Shown: one piece after another, positions 14,118-20,327 of the stretch
Layout: the number at the start of each line of letters is the position of its first letter
Numbering within the stretch: the first letter of the stretch is position 1
NCBI GenBank assembly: GCA_035556515.1
Contig: DATMEO010000114.1
Span: forward strand, 1 to 20,327
Length of the DNA: 20,327 nucleotides
Source of the DNA: Gaiellasilicea sp035556515
GTDB lineage: Bacteria; Actinomycetota; Thermoleophilia; Gaiellales; Gaiellaceae
Direction: 5' to 3'
The notes under the pieces: model-generated
What the model saw: the letters and a program-made list of their open reading frames with translations, nothing else
Told to the model about the DNA's origin: nothing
Database searches by the model: none
Made by a program: the position numbers and the translations under genes

Positions 14118-16475
14118 TCAGGCCTTGACCCGGATCGTCAGCGTGCGCCGCCGACCGTCCGCGTCGACCGCCGAAAGCCGGACGAGGTACGTGCGGCCGC
14201 GGACCAGCTTGGCTGCGCCGATGCGCGCCTTGAACAGGTACGTGGCGGCGCGCGAGACCTTTGCCGCGGCGGTCGGTTGCGCCTTCGTCGTCCGTGTGCC
14301 CGCGAGCGAGGTGCGCGCGAGCAGCGTGATCGGGCGCGTCGAACGCAGCGTCGTTACACGCGCCACGAGCCGGGCGGCGCCGCCGACCGAGAAGCGAGCC
14401 GACAGGGTCGCAACGCCACCCGCCCTCGTCACCCGCGTCGGCACGCCGACGGCGCGGAGCGCGGGCCGGACCTGCGCCGGCGCCCGGATCGTCGCCGGCG
14501 GCGCGACGACCGTGGTGACGCGCGCGGTGTCGTTCGCCGGCTGCGAGTCGCCGGGCTGCGCCGAGGCGACGGCGGTGAACGCAAGCGTCCCCGGCTCGCG
14601 CACGACGGCGCTGATCCGCACGGTCGCGACGAGGTCGCCGGCGAGAAAGTCAAGGTCGCACGCGAGCGTCGCCGCCCCTGTGCAGCCGGGTCCGCGGTCA
14701 GACTGGCTGCCGGCGTAGGCGACCTGCGATGGGAGCTGGACGGCGAGGAGCGCGCGCGAGGCCGGGCCGCCGAGGTTCCGGACGTTGAGCACGTAGGTGA
14801 TCGTGTTGCCGACGGCCGGTGCAGCAGGTGTCGCGCTCGCCTGGACGACGAGGTCCGGTGCGGGTCCGCTACCGCCGCCGCCGCTCGAGGGAGGCGGGGA
14901 CACCGGAGGAGACGGCAAGGTGGTCCCGACCGTGACCGCCTGCGTGGCAGCGGTCTTCCCGGCTGTCGCCGCCGTGATCGTGGCCGAGCCGCCGACCGTG
15001 TCGCGGTAATAGAAGGTCGCCGTGCTCGTCCCCGAAGCGATCGGCGTCGCCAGAGACGTCGTCCACGGGCCGCCCGCGGTCGTCGCGAGCTCACCTGTCG
15101 TCGTGGACGAGGAGAGCGCCACCGTCACCGGCACGCCCGCCGTGTATGCGGTGCCGGCGCTCGTCTGCAGCTCGACCGTCAGCGGCGTCGATGCCGCACC
15201 CGGCGCGACGGTTTGCTCCGGAGATGTGAACGCGAGCCGGGACGGCTTCCAGGCGCCGAACGTGCGCCAGGCGGCCGTCGCAGTGGCCCCGTCGAGGCTG
15301 CCGGTGCACCAGGCCGCGGCACAGGCGGCTTCCGGCGAGTCGCCCGAGTCGGCGATCGCGGCCGCGAGCCGGACGAGCAGCGCGTCGGTCTGCGCATCGA
15401 AGGTCGCTTCGGGCATCCCGGCGGGAGTCTTCGGCGACCAGGCATAGCCGAAGCGGCCGGTGCCGGCCGCGCGCATCGCGTAGGTCTCGGCCGAGACGTA
15501 GTCCTGCATCAGCTCCGCCGGAACGTCCGTCCAGCCGAAGGCGGCGTCGTAACGCCAGGCCGCGTTCGCGAGCGGGCTGGAGAAGGCGGCCAGGAAGGTG
15601 CGTGCTGCGTCTGCCGACGTCGGCGCCACGCCGGCGAGCGAGCTCTGGTGCTGCAGATACTCGTTGAGCAGGTCGCGCCGCGCTTCCCGCGTCGCGCCGG
15701 CGACGGCGTAGTGACGGACGTCGCCGTAGACCTCCTGCGACCAGTCGCTCGCGAAGCGGCTGAGGTCGGTCCAGAAGCCGGCGTCCTCGTACCAGTCCTG
15801 CAGCCGCGCCTGGTAGAGGGAGAGATCGGTGGTCGCCTGACCGATCCCGGCGATGAACACGGTCCCGCGCGCTGCCGGCAGCGCGCCGTCTCCGTCGTAG
15901 AGGCCGTTGAGGAAGGCCCGCATGTTCGCCCGCGCGTTGCCGACGCCCTGCCGCACCGCCGAGGAGAGCTCGTTCAGCGCCCAGGTGTCGCCGGCGGTCA
16001 CGTCGTAGCCGGCCATCGCCATCCGCCGTCGCGCCTCGACGCCGGCTTCGTACCAGGAGCGGCCGGTCGAGGCCACCCATGCGGTCCAGCCGGTGACGCT
16101 GATCTCCGCGAGTGCGTGGAACGCCGGCCCGAGCGCGCGGATGCGCCACGCCTCGTCGGCCCGCTGCTGCGTCTTGTCTCCAACCGGCGGGACGGAGATG
16201 TAGTACTGCGCGCAGGGCGACGGCGTCGCGGCCAGTTTCGTGGCGAGGCGGCGCCAGTCCGTCGGGGCGTAGAAGACGGCGCGGAGCGGCCGACACTCGG
16301 CGGTCCTCAGCGACTGCACGCGCGGCTTTCGCACGAGCTCGCTCCACAGGCGCTCCGTGGCGACCGGCGTCAGGGACGGAACGGGCTGCTGGGCCGCGTC
16401 GAACGCAGCGGCCGAGCCGGTGATCATCCCGGCGGCGACGAGACCACCGGCAAGCACGAGCAGCCTTCGCAGCAC
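14118..16475 (-). CDS. Large multidomain exported surface protein (Ig-like plus DUF11-like)
   Basis: The start is the GTG at 16475 (read as M-LRRLLVLAGGLVAAG), with a strong purine-rich ribosome site (GGGGAGGGGG) 4-5 bases upstream, giving 785 residues. The frame stays open upstream to 18845, but that is the antisense of dinB and its neighbours. Domains: signal peptide (1 to about 26); a Trp/Tyr-rich alpha-helical region (about 27-400) I cannot assign, with AVFYAPTDWRRLA, YYISVPPVGDK and AMAGYDVTAGDTWALNEL; an Ig-like domain (about 412-512); a Pro/Gly linker PPPSSGGGGSG (about 523-533); a DUF11-like domain (about 536-655, PDLVVQASATPAAPAVGN... QPANDTARVTTVV); and a C-terminal beta-sandwich (about 665-785) ending YLVRLSAVDADGRRRTLTIRV. 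No sortase motif or C-terminal anchor is visible. It may be released or held by the last domain. Confidence 0.8.
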   Translation of the reverse strand: MLRRLLVLAGGLVAAGMITGSAAAFDAAQQPVPSLTPVATERLWSELVRKPRVQSLRTAECRPLRAVFYAPTDWRRLATKLAATPSPCAQYYISVPPVGDKTQQRADEAWRIRALGPAFHALAEISVTGWTAWVASTGRSWYEAGVEARRRMAMAGYDVTAGDTWALNELSSAVRQGVGNARANMRAFLNGLYDGDGALPAARGTVFIAGIGQATTDLSLYQARLQDWYEDAGFWTDLSRFASDWSQEVYGDVRHYAVAGATREARRDLLNEYLQHQSSLAGVAPTSADAARTFLAAFSSPLANAAWRYDAAFGWTDVPAELMQDYVSAETYAMRAAGTGRFGYAWSPKTPAGMPEATFDAQTDALLVRLAAAIADSGDSPEAACAAAWCTGSLDGATATAAWRTFGAWKPSRLAFTSPEQTVAPGAASTPLTVELQTSAGTAYTAGVPVTVALSSSTTTGELATTAGGPWTTSLATPIASGTSTATFYYRDTVGGSATITAATAGKTAATQAVTVGTTLPSPPVSPPPSSGGGGSGPAPDLVVQASATPAAPAVGNTITYVLNVRNLGGPASRALLAVQLPSQVAYAGSQSDRGPGCTGAATLACDLDFLAGDLVATVRISAVVREPGTLAFTAVASAQPGDSQPANDTARVTTVVAPPATIRAPAQVRPALRAVGVPTRVTRAGGVATLSARFSVGGAARLVARVTTLRSTRPITLLARTSLAGTRTTKAQPTAAAKVSRAATYLFKARIGAAKLVRGRTYLVRLSAVDADGRRRTLTIRVKA

Positions 16476-16517
16476 CGAACCCCCTCCCCGCGCGAACAAC
16501 GGGCACAGTAGCCGCAC
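16476..16517. promoter_or_regulatory. 42-base divergent promoter with overlapping -10-like elements
   Basis: Divergent starts at 16475 (minus) and 16518 (plus) leave 42 bases. CACAGT (16504-16509, plus) is 8 bases before the plus ATG. On the other strand TACTGT (16510-16505) overlaps it almost exactly. The minus gene has a strong Shine-Dalgarno and would get a leader of about 20 bases; the plus gene would be leaderless. No -35 elements are obvious. Confidence 0.35.
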
Positions 16518-17111
16518 ATGCTCGAGCTCGACACCCCGCACGGCGCGGCCCGCGCTCAGCTGCACCCGGCCGACGAGCCGCGTGCCGCGCTCGTTCTCGG
16601 GCACGGGGCCGGGGGAGGGATCGCAGCGGCCGACCTCGTCGCCGCGACGGAGGCGGCGCTGGCAGCGAATGTGTCCGTCGCGCTCGTCGAGCAGCCGTAC
16701 CGGGTCGCAGGTCGACGCTCGCCCGCGCCGGCGGGCCACCTCGATGCGGCCTGGATTTCGGTCGTCGAGCAACTCGCCGCGGACGAGCTGAGCGGTCTGC
16801 CGCTCCTCACCGGCGGCCGCTCCGCGGGCGCACGTGTCGCCTGTCGCACCGCCGCCACCACCGGCGCAGCCGGGGTTCTCTGCCTCGCCTTCCCGCTGCG
16901 GCCGCCGGGTCGCGCGTCCGCGCCGAGCCGGCTGCCGGAGCTCGACGCGCTCGCGGTGCCGACGCTCGTCGTCCAGGGCGAGGGCGATCCGTTCGGGATC
17001 CCGCCGCCCTCGAAGCTGCGCTCGGTCGTCCTCGTGCCGGGTAACCACAGCCTCCGCGCCGCCAAGCCGGTGACGGAGGCGGTTCACGAATGGCTTTCGC
17101 GGCTGCTTTGA
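16518..17111 (+). CDS. Small alpha/beta hydrolase, Tex30/KANL3-like (dienelactone-hydrolase related)
   Basis: This 197-residue single-domain protein has ALVLGHGAGGG (about 24-34, oxyanion region), GGRSAGARVACR (nucleophile elbow, Ser near 102), VVQGEGDPFG (acid loop, Asp near 157) and the catalytic histidine in VPGNHSL (about 174-180). The GHGAGGG start and GGRSAGARVA elbow are diagnostic of the KANL3/Tex30-type alpha/beta hydrolases common in actinobacteria. The order and spacing fit a complete enzyme, and there is no signal peptide, so it is cytoplasmic. The substrate is unknown. The start is an ATG with no ribosome site, preceded by CACAGT, suggesting leaderless translation. The gene ends 12 bases before dinB, but dinB appears to have its own LexA-controlled promoter overlapping this gene's stop. 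Confidence 0.88.
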   Translation: MLELDTPHGAARAQLHPADEPRAALVLGHGAGGGIAAADLVAATEAALAANVSVALVEQPYRVAGRRSPAPAGHLDAAWISVVEQLAADELSGLPLLTGGRSAGARVACRTAATTGAAGVLCLAFPLRPPGRASAPSRLPELDALAVPTLVVQGEGDPFGIPPPSKLRSVVLVPGNHSLRAAKPVTEAVHEWLSRLL

Positions 17112-17130
17112 CTGTGCGAACATATGTTCG
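17110..17130 (+). promoter_or_regulatory. dinB promoter with LexA/SOS box overlapping the start codon
   Basis: CGAACATATGTTCG at 17117-17130 is a perfect 14-base palindrome matching the Gram-positive/actinobacterial LexA box (CGAAC-N4-GTTCG). Its centre falls between bases 17123 and 17124, exactly at the first base of the dinB ATG. GACTGT (17110-17115, A at 2 and T at 6) is a -10-like hexamer 8 bases before the ATG and overlaps the stop codon of the preceding gene. LexA bound here would cover the inferred transcription start. Confidence 0.8.
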
Positions 17131-18320
17131 TGTCTCGGGAGGCGACGATCCTGCACGCCGATCTGGACGCGTTCTTCGCGTCCGTCGAGCAACGTGACGA
17201 GCGGCACCTGCGCGGGCAGCCGGTGCTCGTCGGCATGGGGGTCGTGCTCGCGGCGAGCTACGAGGCAAAGGCCTTCGGAATCCGCACGGCGATGAACGAG
17301 CGCCAGGCGCGCCGGCTCTGTCCGCACGCGGTCGTCGTCAGGCCGCGCTTCTCGGCCTACGTCGAGGCGAGCAAGGCCGTCTTCGAGGTCTTCGAGGACA
17401 CGACCCCGCTCGTCGAAGGGCTCTCGATCGACGAGGCGTTCCTCGACGTCCGCGGCATGGAGCGGGGCTTCGGCACGCCGGTCGAGATCGCCGAACGGCT
17501 CCGGCGCGACGTGCTGGACCGGGTCGGGCTGCCGATCACGGTGGGAGTCGCCAGGACGAAGTTCCTGGCCAAGGTGGCGAGCGCGGTCGCGAAGCCGGAC
17601 GGACTGCTCGTGGTGCCGCCGGACCAGGAGCTCGCGTTCCTCCATCCGCTTCCGGTCGAGCGGCTCTGGGGCGTCGGTCCGGTCACGGCCGCCAAGCTGC
17701 GCGCCCGCGGGATCGCGAAGGTGCGGCAGGTTGCGCTGCTGCCCGAGTCGGTGCTCGTCTCGATGCTCGGGCGGGCGTCCGGGCGGCATCTGCACGCCCT
17801 CGCGCACAACCTCGACCCGCGCCCGGTCCGCACCGGGCGGCGGCGCGGCTCGATCGGGTCGCAGCGGGCGCTCGGCCGCGCGCCGACCTCTGCCGAGGCG
17901 CTCGACGCGGCCGTGATCGGGCTCGTCGACCGGGTCACGCGCCGGATGCGCACCGCCGGACGCGTCGGGCGCACGGTCGTGCTCCGGCTCCGCTTCGACG
18001 ACTTCTCCCGGGCAACGAGATCGCACACGCTCGCCCGGCCGACCGCCCAGACGCACACGATCCTCGCCACGGCACGGGGCCTGCTCGCGGCCGCGACGCC
18101 GACGATCGAACGGAAGGGCGTCACCCTGGTCGGCGTCTCGGTGGCCAATCTCGAGGACGACTGCGCTGTTCAGCTGCTGCTTCCGTTCGACCGCCGCAAC
18201 GACGGAGCGCTCGACGCGGCGGTGGACGAAGTGCGCGAACGCTTCGGCTCCACCGCACTCACGCGCGCCGTCCTGCTCGACCGCGGCGAAGGGATCGAGA
18301 TGCCCTTGCTGCCGGACTGA
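17124..18320 (+). CDS. dinB: DNA polymerase IV (Y-family translesion polymerase)
   Basis: This 398-residue translesion polymerase has the N-terminal catalytic motif ILHADLDAFFASVEQ with Asp13 and the steric-gate aromatic of DAFF. YEAKAFGIRTAM (about 46-57) is the fingers motif, and GLSIDEAFLDV (99-109) carries the catalytic Asp103-Glu104. ITVGVARTKFLAKVASAVAKPDG is the palm segment and LWGVGPVTAAKL (about 182-193) the thumb helix-hairpin-helix. The C-terminal little finger includes GRVGRTVVLRLRFDDFSRATRSHTL. A QLLLPF segment (about 353-358) resembles a beta-clamp binding motif but is internal. Length and motif set indicate an intact enzyme. The ATG at 17124 is chosen because the next in-frame Met is inside the conserved domain. 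Expression is probably DNA-damage induced through the overlapping LexA box. Confidence 0.95.
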   Translation: MFVSREATILHADLDAFFASVEQRDERHLRGQPVLVGMGVVLAASYEAKAFGIRTAMNERQARRLCPHAVVVRPRFSAYVEASKAVFEVFEDTTPLVEGLSIDEAFLDVRGMERGFGTPVEIAERLRRDVLDRVGLPITVGVARTKFLAKVASAVAKPDGLLVVPPDQELAFLHPLPVERLWGVGPVTAAKLRARGIAKVRQVALLPESVLVSMLGRASGRHLHALAHNLDPRPVRTGRRRGSIGSQRALGRAPTSAEALDAAVIGLVDRVTRRMRTAGRVGRTVVLRLRFDDFSRATRSHTLARPTAQTHTILATARGLLAAATPTIERKGVTLVGVSVANLEDDCAVQLLLPFDRRNDGALDAAVDEVRERFGSTALTRAVLLDRGEGIEMPLLPD

Positions 18321-18354
18321 CGAGGACGTACCGTTCCGGAGACTGGAGGGGGCC

Positions 18355-19305
18355 ATGACGGGTCGTATCGCACTGTTGGTCGCAGCCGTGGGAGCCGGCC
18401 TCTCCGCGCCTGGAAACGCGGCCGCAATCGACCACGTCACGCTCTTCGTCGCTCCGGCGACGCTGTCACAGCCGGGGTGGAAGCTCTCGGCGGCCGTGGT
18501 CGGGCCGACCGCGCGCGCTGGTCGCGAGACCTTCGGGATCTCGCTCACCCGCAAGCTCGGCAACGGACGCGGGGAGGAGCAGCACGGGTTCCGCGCTGCT
18601 CCGGCCGGCACGGTCTCCTTCGACGGCCGCAGCGGCCGCTGGCGGGCCCGCTTCGGCACGGTCGTTGTGCTCGACATGACCCTGACCGCCAGCGGCCCGG
18701 CCCGGGAGATCGGCGAGTCCCAGGGCTGCCGCGGCGCATTCGCAAGCGTGCCGGTGAGGCTGCGCGGCAGCTTCGTCCTCCGCACGGGGACGAGGTTCTT
18801 CGGGACGATCCGCCGCCTCGTTCTCGCCGGCTCCGTGACGTTCAACCGCGGCGGGCCTGTCGACTGCTCGGCTCCTGCGTTCGAGATCTGCTCGCCGTCG
18901 TCGGTTTTGACGGCGGTTCATCAGGGGTCTGCCGGACCGGCGGCGACGCTGCTGCTGTCGCCGGACGCGGGCGGGTGGCTCACTCTGAGCTTCGCCGATC
19001 GCGGCGGCACGCTTCCCGCCGGCACGACCTGGTACCACGTGCTGCGGGCCGAGCGGCTCGGCTTCGATCCGCTCGCGGGTCGGCCTCCGAGCATCGCCGT
19101 CGATCTCCCGGCCACTCTGGCCGTCCAGGGCAGCGGCAGGTTCGCCGCCACCGAGACGTCCACGGGAACGCGCGGCGAGTGCAATCGCGTCACGACGACG
19201 GGCATCTTCACGGGCACCTTCCGCACGTTGTTCGCCGGGTGGGGAGCGCGGAGAGTCGCATTCGGCCGCTCCGAGCTCGCCAGCTTCGCCCAAGAGTCGG
19301 CCTGA
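18355..19305 (+). CDS. Exported beta-rich protein of unknown function
   Basis: This 316-residue protein has a signal sequence (MTGRIALLVAAVGAGLSAPGNAAA, cleavage near AAAID) and a strong ribosome site GGAGGGGG at 18345-18352 ahead of the ATG. The mature part looks all-beta and has two halves. The first (about 27-190) includes SLTRKLGNGRGEEQHGFRA and a segment ending CSAPAFEICSPSS with two cysteines; an earlier cysteine lies in ESQGCRGAF. The second (about 195-300) reads LLLSPDAGGWLTLSFADRGG and ends with ATETSTGTRGECNRVTTTGIFTG. I do not recognise a family. It follows dinB by 34 bases on the same strand but has its own strong ribosome site, so I see no functional link. The antisense frame over it is a composition shadow. 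Confidence 0.74.
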   Translation: MTGRIALLVAAVGAGLSAPGNAAAIDHVTLFVAPATLSQPGWKLSAAVVGPTARAGRETFGISLTRKLGNGRGEEQHGFRAAPAGTVSFDGRSGRWRARFGTVVVLDMTLTASGPAREIGESQGCRGAFASVPVRLRGSFVLRTGTRFFGTIRRLVLAGSVTFNRGGPVDCSAPAFEICSPSSVLTAVHQGSAGPAATLLLSPDAGGWLTLSFADRGGTLPAGTTWYHVLRAERLGFDPLAGRPPSIAVDLPATLAVQGSGRFAATETSTGTRGECNRVTTTGIFTGTFRTLFAGWGARRVAFGRSELASFAQESA

Positions 19306-19315
19306 TTCCTGCGAG

Positions 19316-19332
19316 TAGAGTGGTTCCGGATG
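19316..19332 (+). promoter_or_regulatory. -10-like element for a probable leaderless start
   Basis: TAGAGT (19316-19321) lies 8 bases before the ATG at 19330. The spacer has no Shine-Dalgarno. The element resembles the -10 consensus at positions 1, 2 and 6. No convincing -35 element is visible. Confidence 0.4.
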
Positions 19333-19992
19333 GGGAGCACTGACACCAGTCGCCGCCGGCGCGCGATCTATGCGGCGCTGGCGTTGCTGTCGCTCTTCTC
19401 CGTCGCGCTGATCGTCACCCGCTACGTCTACTCGAGCGAGCCGCTCTTCGGCGGGTTGATCTGGAACCTCTTCCTGGCGTGGATCCCGTTCGGGCTCTCG
19501 ATCCTGATCTACGACCGGCACCGGTCGGGGACGCGGCCGCTGCAGCTGCTCCCGCTCGCAGCCCTGTGGCTGCTCTTCCTCCCGAACGCGCCCTACATCA
19601 TCACCGACTTCAAGCATCTGCTCCCGAGCCCGGTCGTCCCGCTCTGGGTCGACATCGTCGTGATCGCGGCTCCCGCCTGGACCGGGATGCTGCTCGGCTT
19701 CCTCTCGCTCTACCTGGTCCAGTCGGTCGTGCGCAGCCTCGCAGGTGCGCGGGTCGCGTGGGTGATCGCCGTCGCCGTCCTCGGCCTCGCGAGCTTCGGC
19801 GTCTATCTCGGCCGCGTTCTCCGCTGGAACAGCTGGGACGTGCTCGCCGACCCGCGGCTGCTCTCCCAGCTGGACGGGATCGTCGCCGATCCGCGCGCGA
19901 TCGGGATGACCGTGCTCCTGTCGAGCTTCCTGACGCTCAGCTACCTCGTCCTCTACGCGTTCATGCGGCTCGAGGGCGTCGAGGACCGCTGA
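19330..19992 (+). CDS. DUF1361 family membrane protein
   Basis: This 220-residue integral membrane protein has about six helices (near 13-32, 41-58, 70-87, 104-130, 137-160 and 192-212). The signature LFLPNAPYIITDFKHL (about 82-97) and the later GVYLGRVLRWNSWDVL (about 157-172) are the two hallmark motifs of the DUF1361 family, whose biochemical role is unknown. The conserved Asn-Pro and Asp-His residues sit at helix ends and could form a functional site; that is inference. An N-terminal basic stretch (SRRRRA) fits a cytoplasmic N-terminus. The start ATG lacks a ribosome site and appears leaderless. The SnoaL-like gene begins 5 bases after the stop, so the two are probably co-transcribed. Confidence 0.92.
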   Translation: MGSTDTSRRRRAIYAALALLSLFSVALIVTRYVYSSEPLFGGLIWNLFLAWIPFGLSILIYDRHRSGTRPLQLLPLAALWLLFLPNAPYIITDFKHLLPSPVVPLWVDIVVIAAPAWTGMLLGFLSLYLVQSVVRSLAGARVAWVIAVAVLGLASFGVYLGRVLRWNSWDVLADPRLLSQLDGIVADPRAIGMTVLLSSFLTLSYLVLYAFMRLEGVEDR

Positions 19993-19996
19993 GCCC

Positions 19997-20239
19997 GTGG
20001 CTGCGCTCGCGGACTGGGTCGCGAGCTACGAGCGAGCCTGGGCGTCGAACGACGCCGGCGAGATCGGCGCGCTTTTCACCGACGACGCTCTCTACCTGAC
20101 CGCTCCGTTCCGCGATCCCTGGCGTGGTCGGCAGCAGATCGTCGACGGCTGGCTCGACCGCAAGGACGAGCCCGGCACACCGGCTCACGGACGACGGGCC
20201 CGCCGCGAGTTCACGGAATGGTGGATGCTGCACACCTAA
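19997..20239 (+). CDS. SnoaL/NTF2-like protein with internal deletion (possible pseudogene)
   Basis: The frame starts at a GTG 5 bases after the DUF1361 stop and encodes 80 residues. The first part, ADWVASYERAWASNDAGEIG... LFTDDALYLTAPFRDPWRG... IVDGWLDRKDEPGT, is a standard SnoaL-like N-terminus, and the end REFTEWWMLHT is the standard C-terminus. About 35 residues of core strands that normally lie between them are missing. At the junction, CGGCTCACGGACGACGGG (20181-20198) reads RLTDDG in another frame, which is what should precede the REFTEWWM end. A deletion plus a second small shift therefore restored the frame by chance. Intact relatives run to about 115-125 residues. The product would lack much of the NTF2 cone and is probably non-functional. 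Confidence 0.65.
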   Translation: MAALADWVASYERAWASNDAGEIGALFTDDALYLTAPFRDPWRGRQQIVDGWLDRKDEPGTPAHGRRARREFTEWWMLHT

Positions 20240-20300
20240 TGGACGCTTGACCAGCCGAGTGGACCATGATTCGATCAGGGGGCCAGTACTACTTTGAAAC

Positions 20301-20327
20301 AGGGAGGAAAGCCGTCATGCGTTTAAG
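20301..20327 (+). CDS. Start of a further gene, truncated by the window
   Basis: AGGGAGGAAA at 20301-20310 is the strongest Shine-Dalgarno match near the right end. It sits 6 bases before an ATG at 20317-20319, which continues CGT TTA to the window edge. Only three codons are visible, so nothing can be said of the product. The 77 bases upstream (20240-20316) hold no gene. A TTGACC at 20247-20252 could be a -35 element, with TTCGAT 17 bases later as a poor -10, so the promoter call is weak. AT content is higher here than elsewhere in the window. Confidence 0.5.

Noticed and set aside
14277..16511. 744-codon plus-strand open frame over the large exported protein
   Set aside because: It is Arg/Gly-rich low-complexity antisense sequence with no domain-like segments. 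The minus-strand reading has a signal peptide and recognisable domains.
16476..18845. Upstream extension of the large exported protein to about 1575 residues
   Set aside because: The extra 790 codons are antisense to dinB and the Tex30-like hydrolase and are Arg/Pro/Glu-rich. A signal peptide and strong ribosome site mark the true start at 16475.

Overview
The window is gene-dense, very GC-rich DNA with strong third-position GC bias. It carries actinobacterial-type families: a LAL-type LuxR regulator, a DUF1361 membrane protein, a SnoaL-like fold, exported beta-rich proteins and many starts without a Shine-Dalgarno. I infer an actinobacterium, most likely from the Thermoleophilia (Gaiellales/Solirubrobacterales). 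That placement rests on protein style, not on a marker gene. I see no tRNA, rRNA, CRISPR array, insertion sequence or phage gene.

Layout. Positions 1-417 hold the end of a membrane protein. Positions 502-5383 (minus strand) form a tight four-gene operon: an 80-residue His/Cys-rich protein (5383-5141), a membrane-anchored alpha/beta hydrolase (5144-3846), and the ATPase (3833-3060) and two-FtsX-domain permease (3063-502) of a MacB/LolCDE-type ABC system. Two junctions are 4-base ATGA overlaps and the third gap is 12 bases. Facing the operon across 95 bases is a 976-residue LAL-family LuxR regulator (5479-8409). The gap holds two ACCCTGAT direct repeats 22 bases apart, just upstream of a -10-like hexamer. 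Together these look like one regulated module.

Positions 8411-8888 are a decayed metallo-beta-lactamase-like gene with two frame breaks. Next come an exported Vgb-like beta-propeller (8919-9899), and on the minus strand an exported histidine phosphatase (10525-9896), a lipoprotein (11709-10612), a divergent ZIP-family transporter (12471-11776), a standalone TOPRIM protein (13038-12481), the C-terminal stub of a lost alpha/beta hydrolase (13199-13035), and two exported proteins (14066-13200 and 16475-14118). The last of these is a 785-residue multidomain surface protein.

From 16518 on, the plus strand carries a small alpha/beta hydrolase, dinB (DNA polymerase IV), an exported protein, a DUF1361 membrane protein, a shortened SnoaL-like gene and the first bases of another gene. 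The best regulatory signal is a perfect CGAACATATGTTCG LexA/SOS box centred on the dinB start codon, with a -10-like hexamer 8 bases upstream. This suggests a leaderless, LexA-repressed dinB. Several other genes have the same arrangement of a -10-like hexamer 6-8 bases before the start codon.

Three or four genes in 20 kb show decay or internal loss, so part of the window looks like a region of gene turnover.
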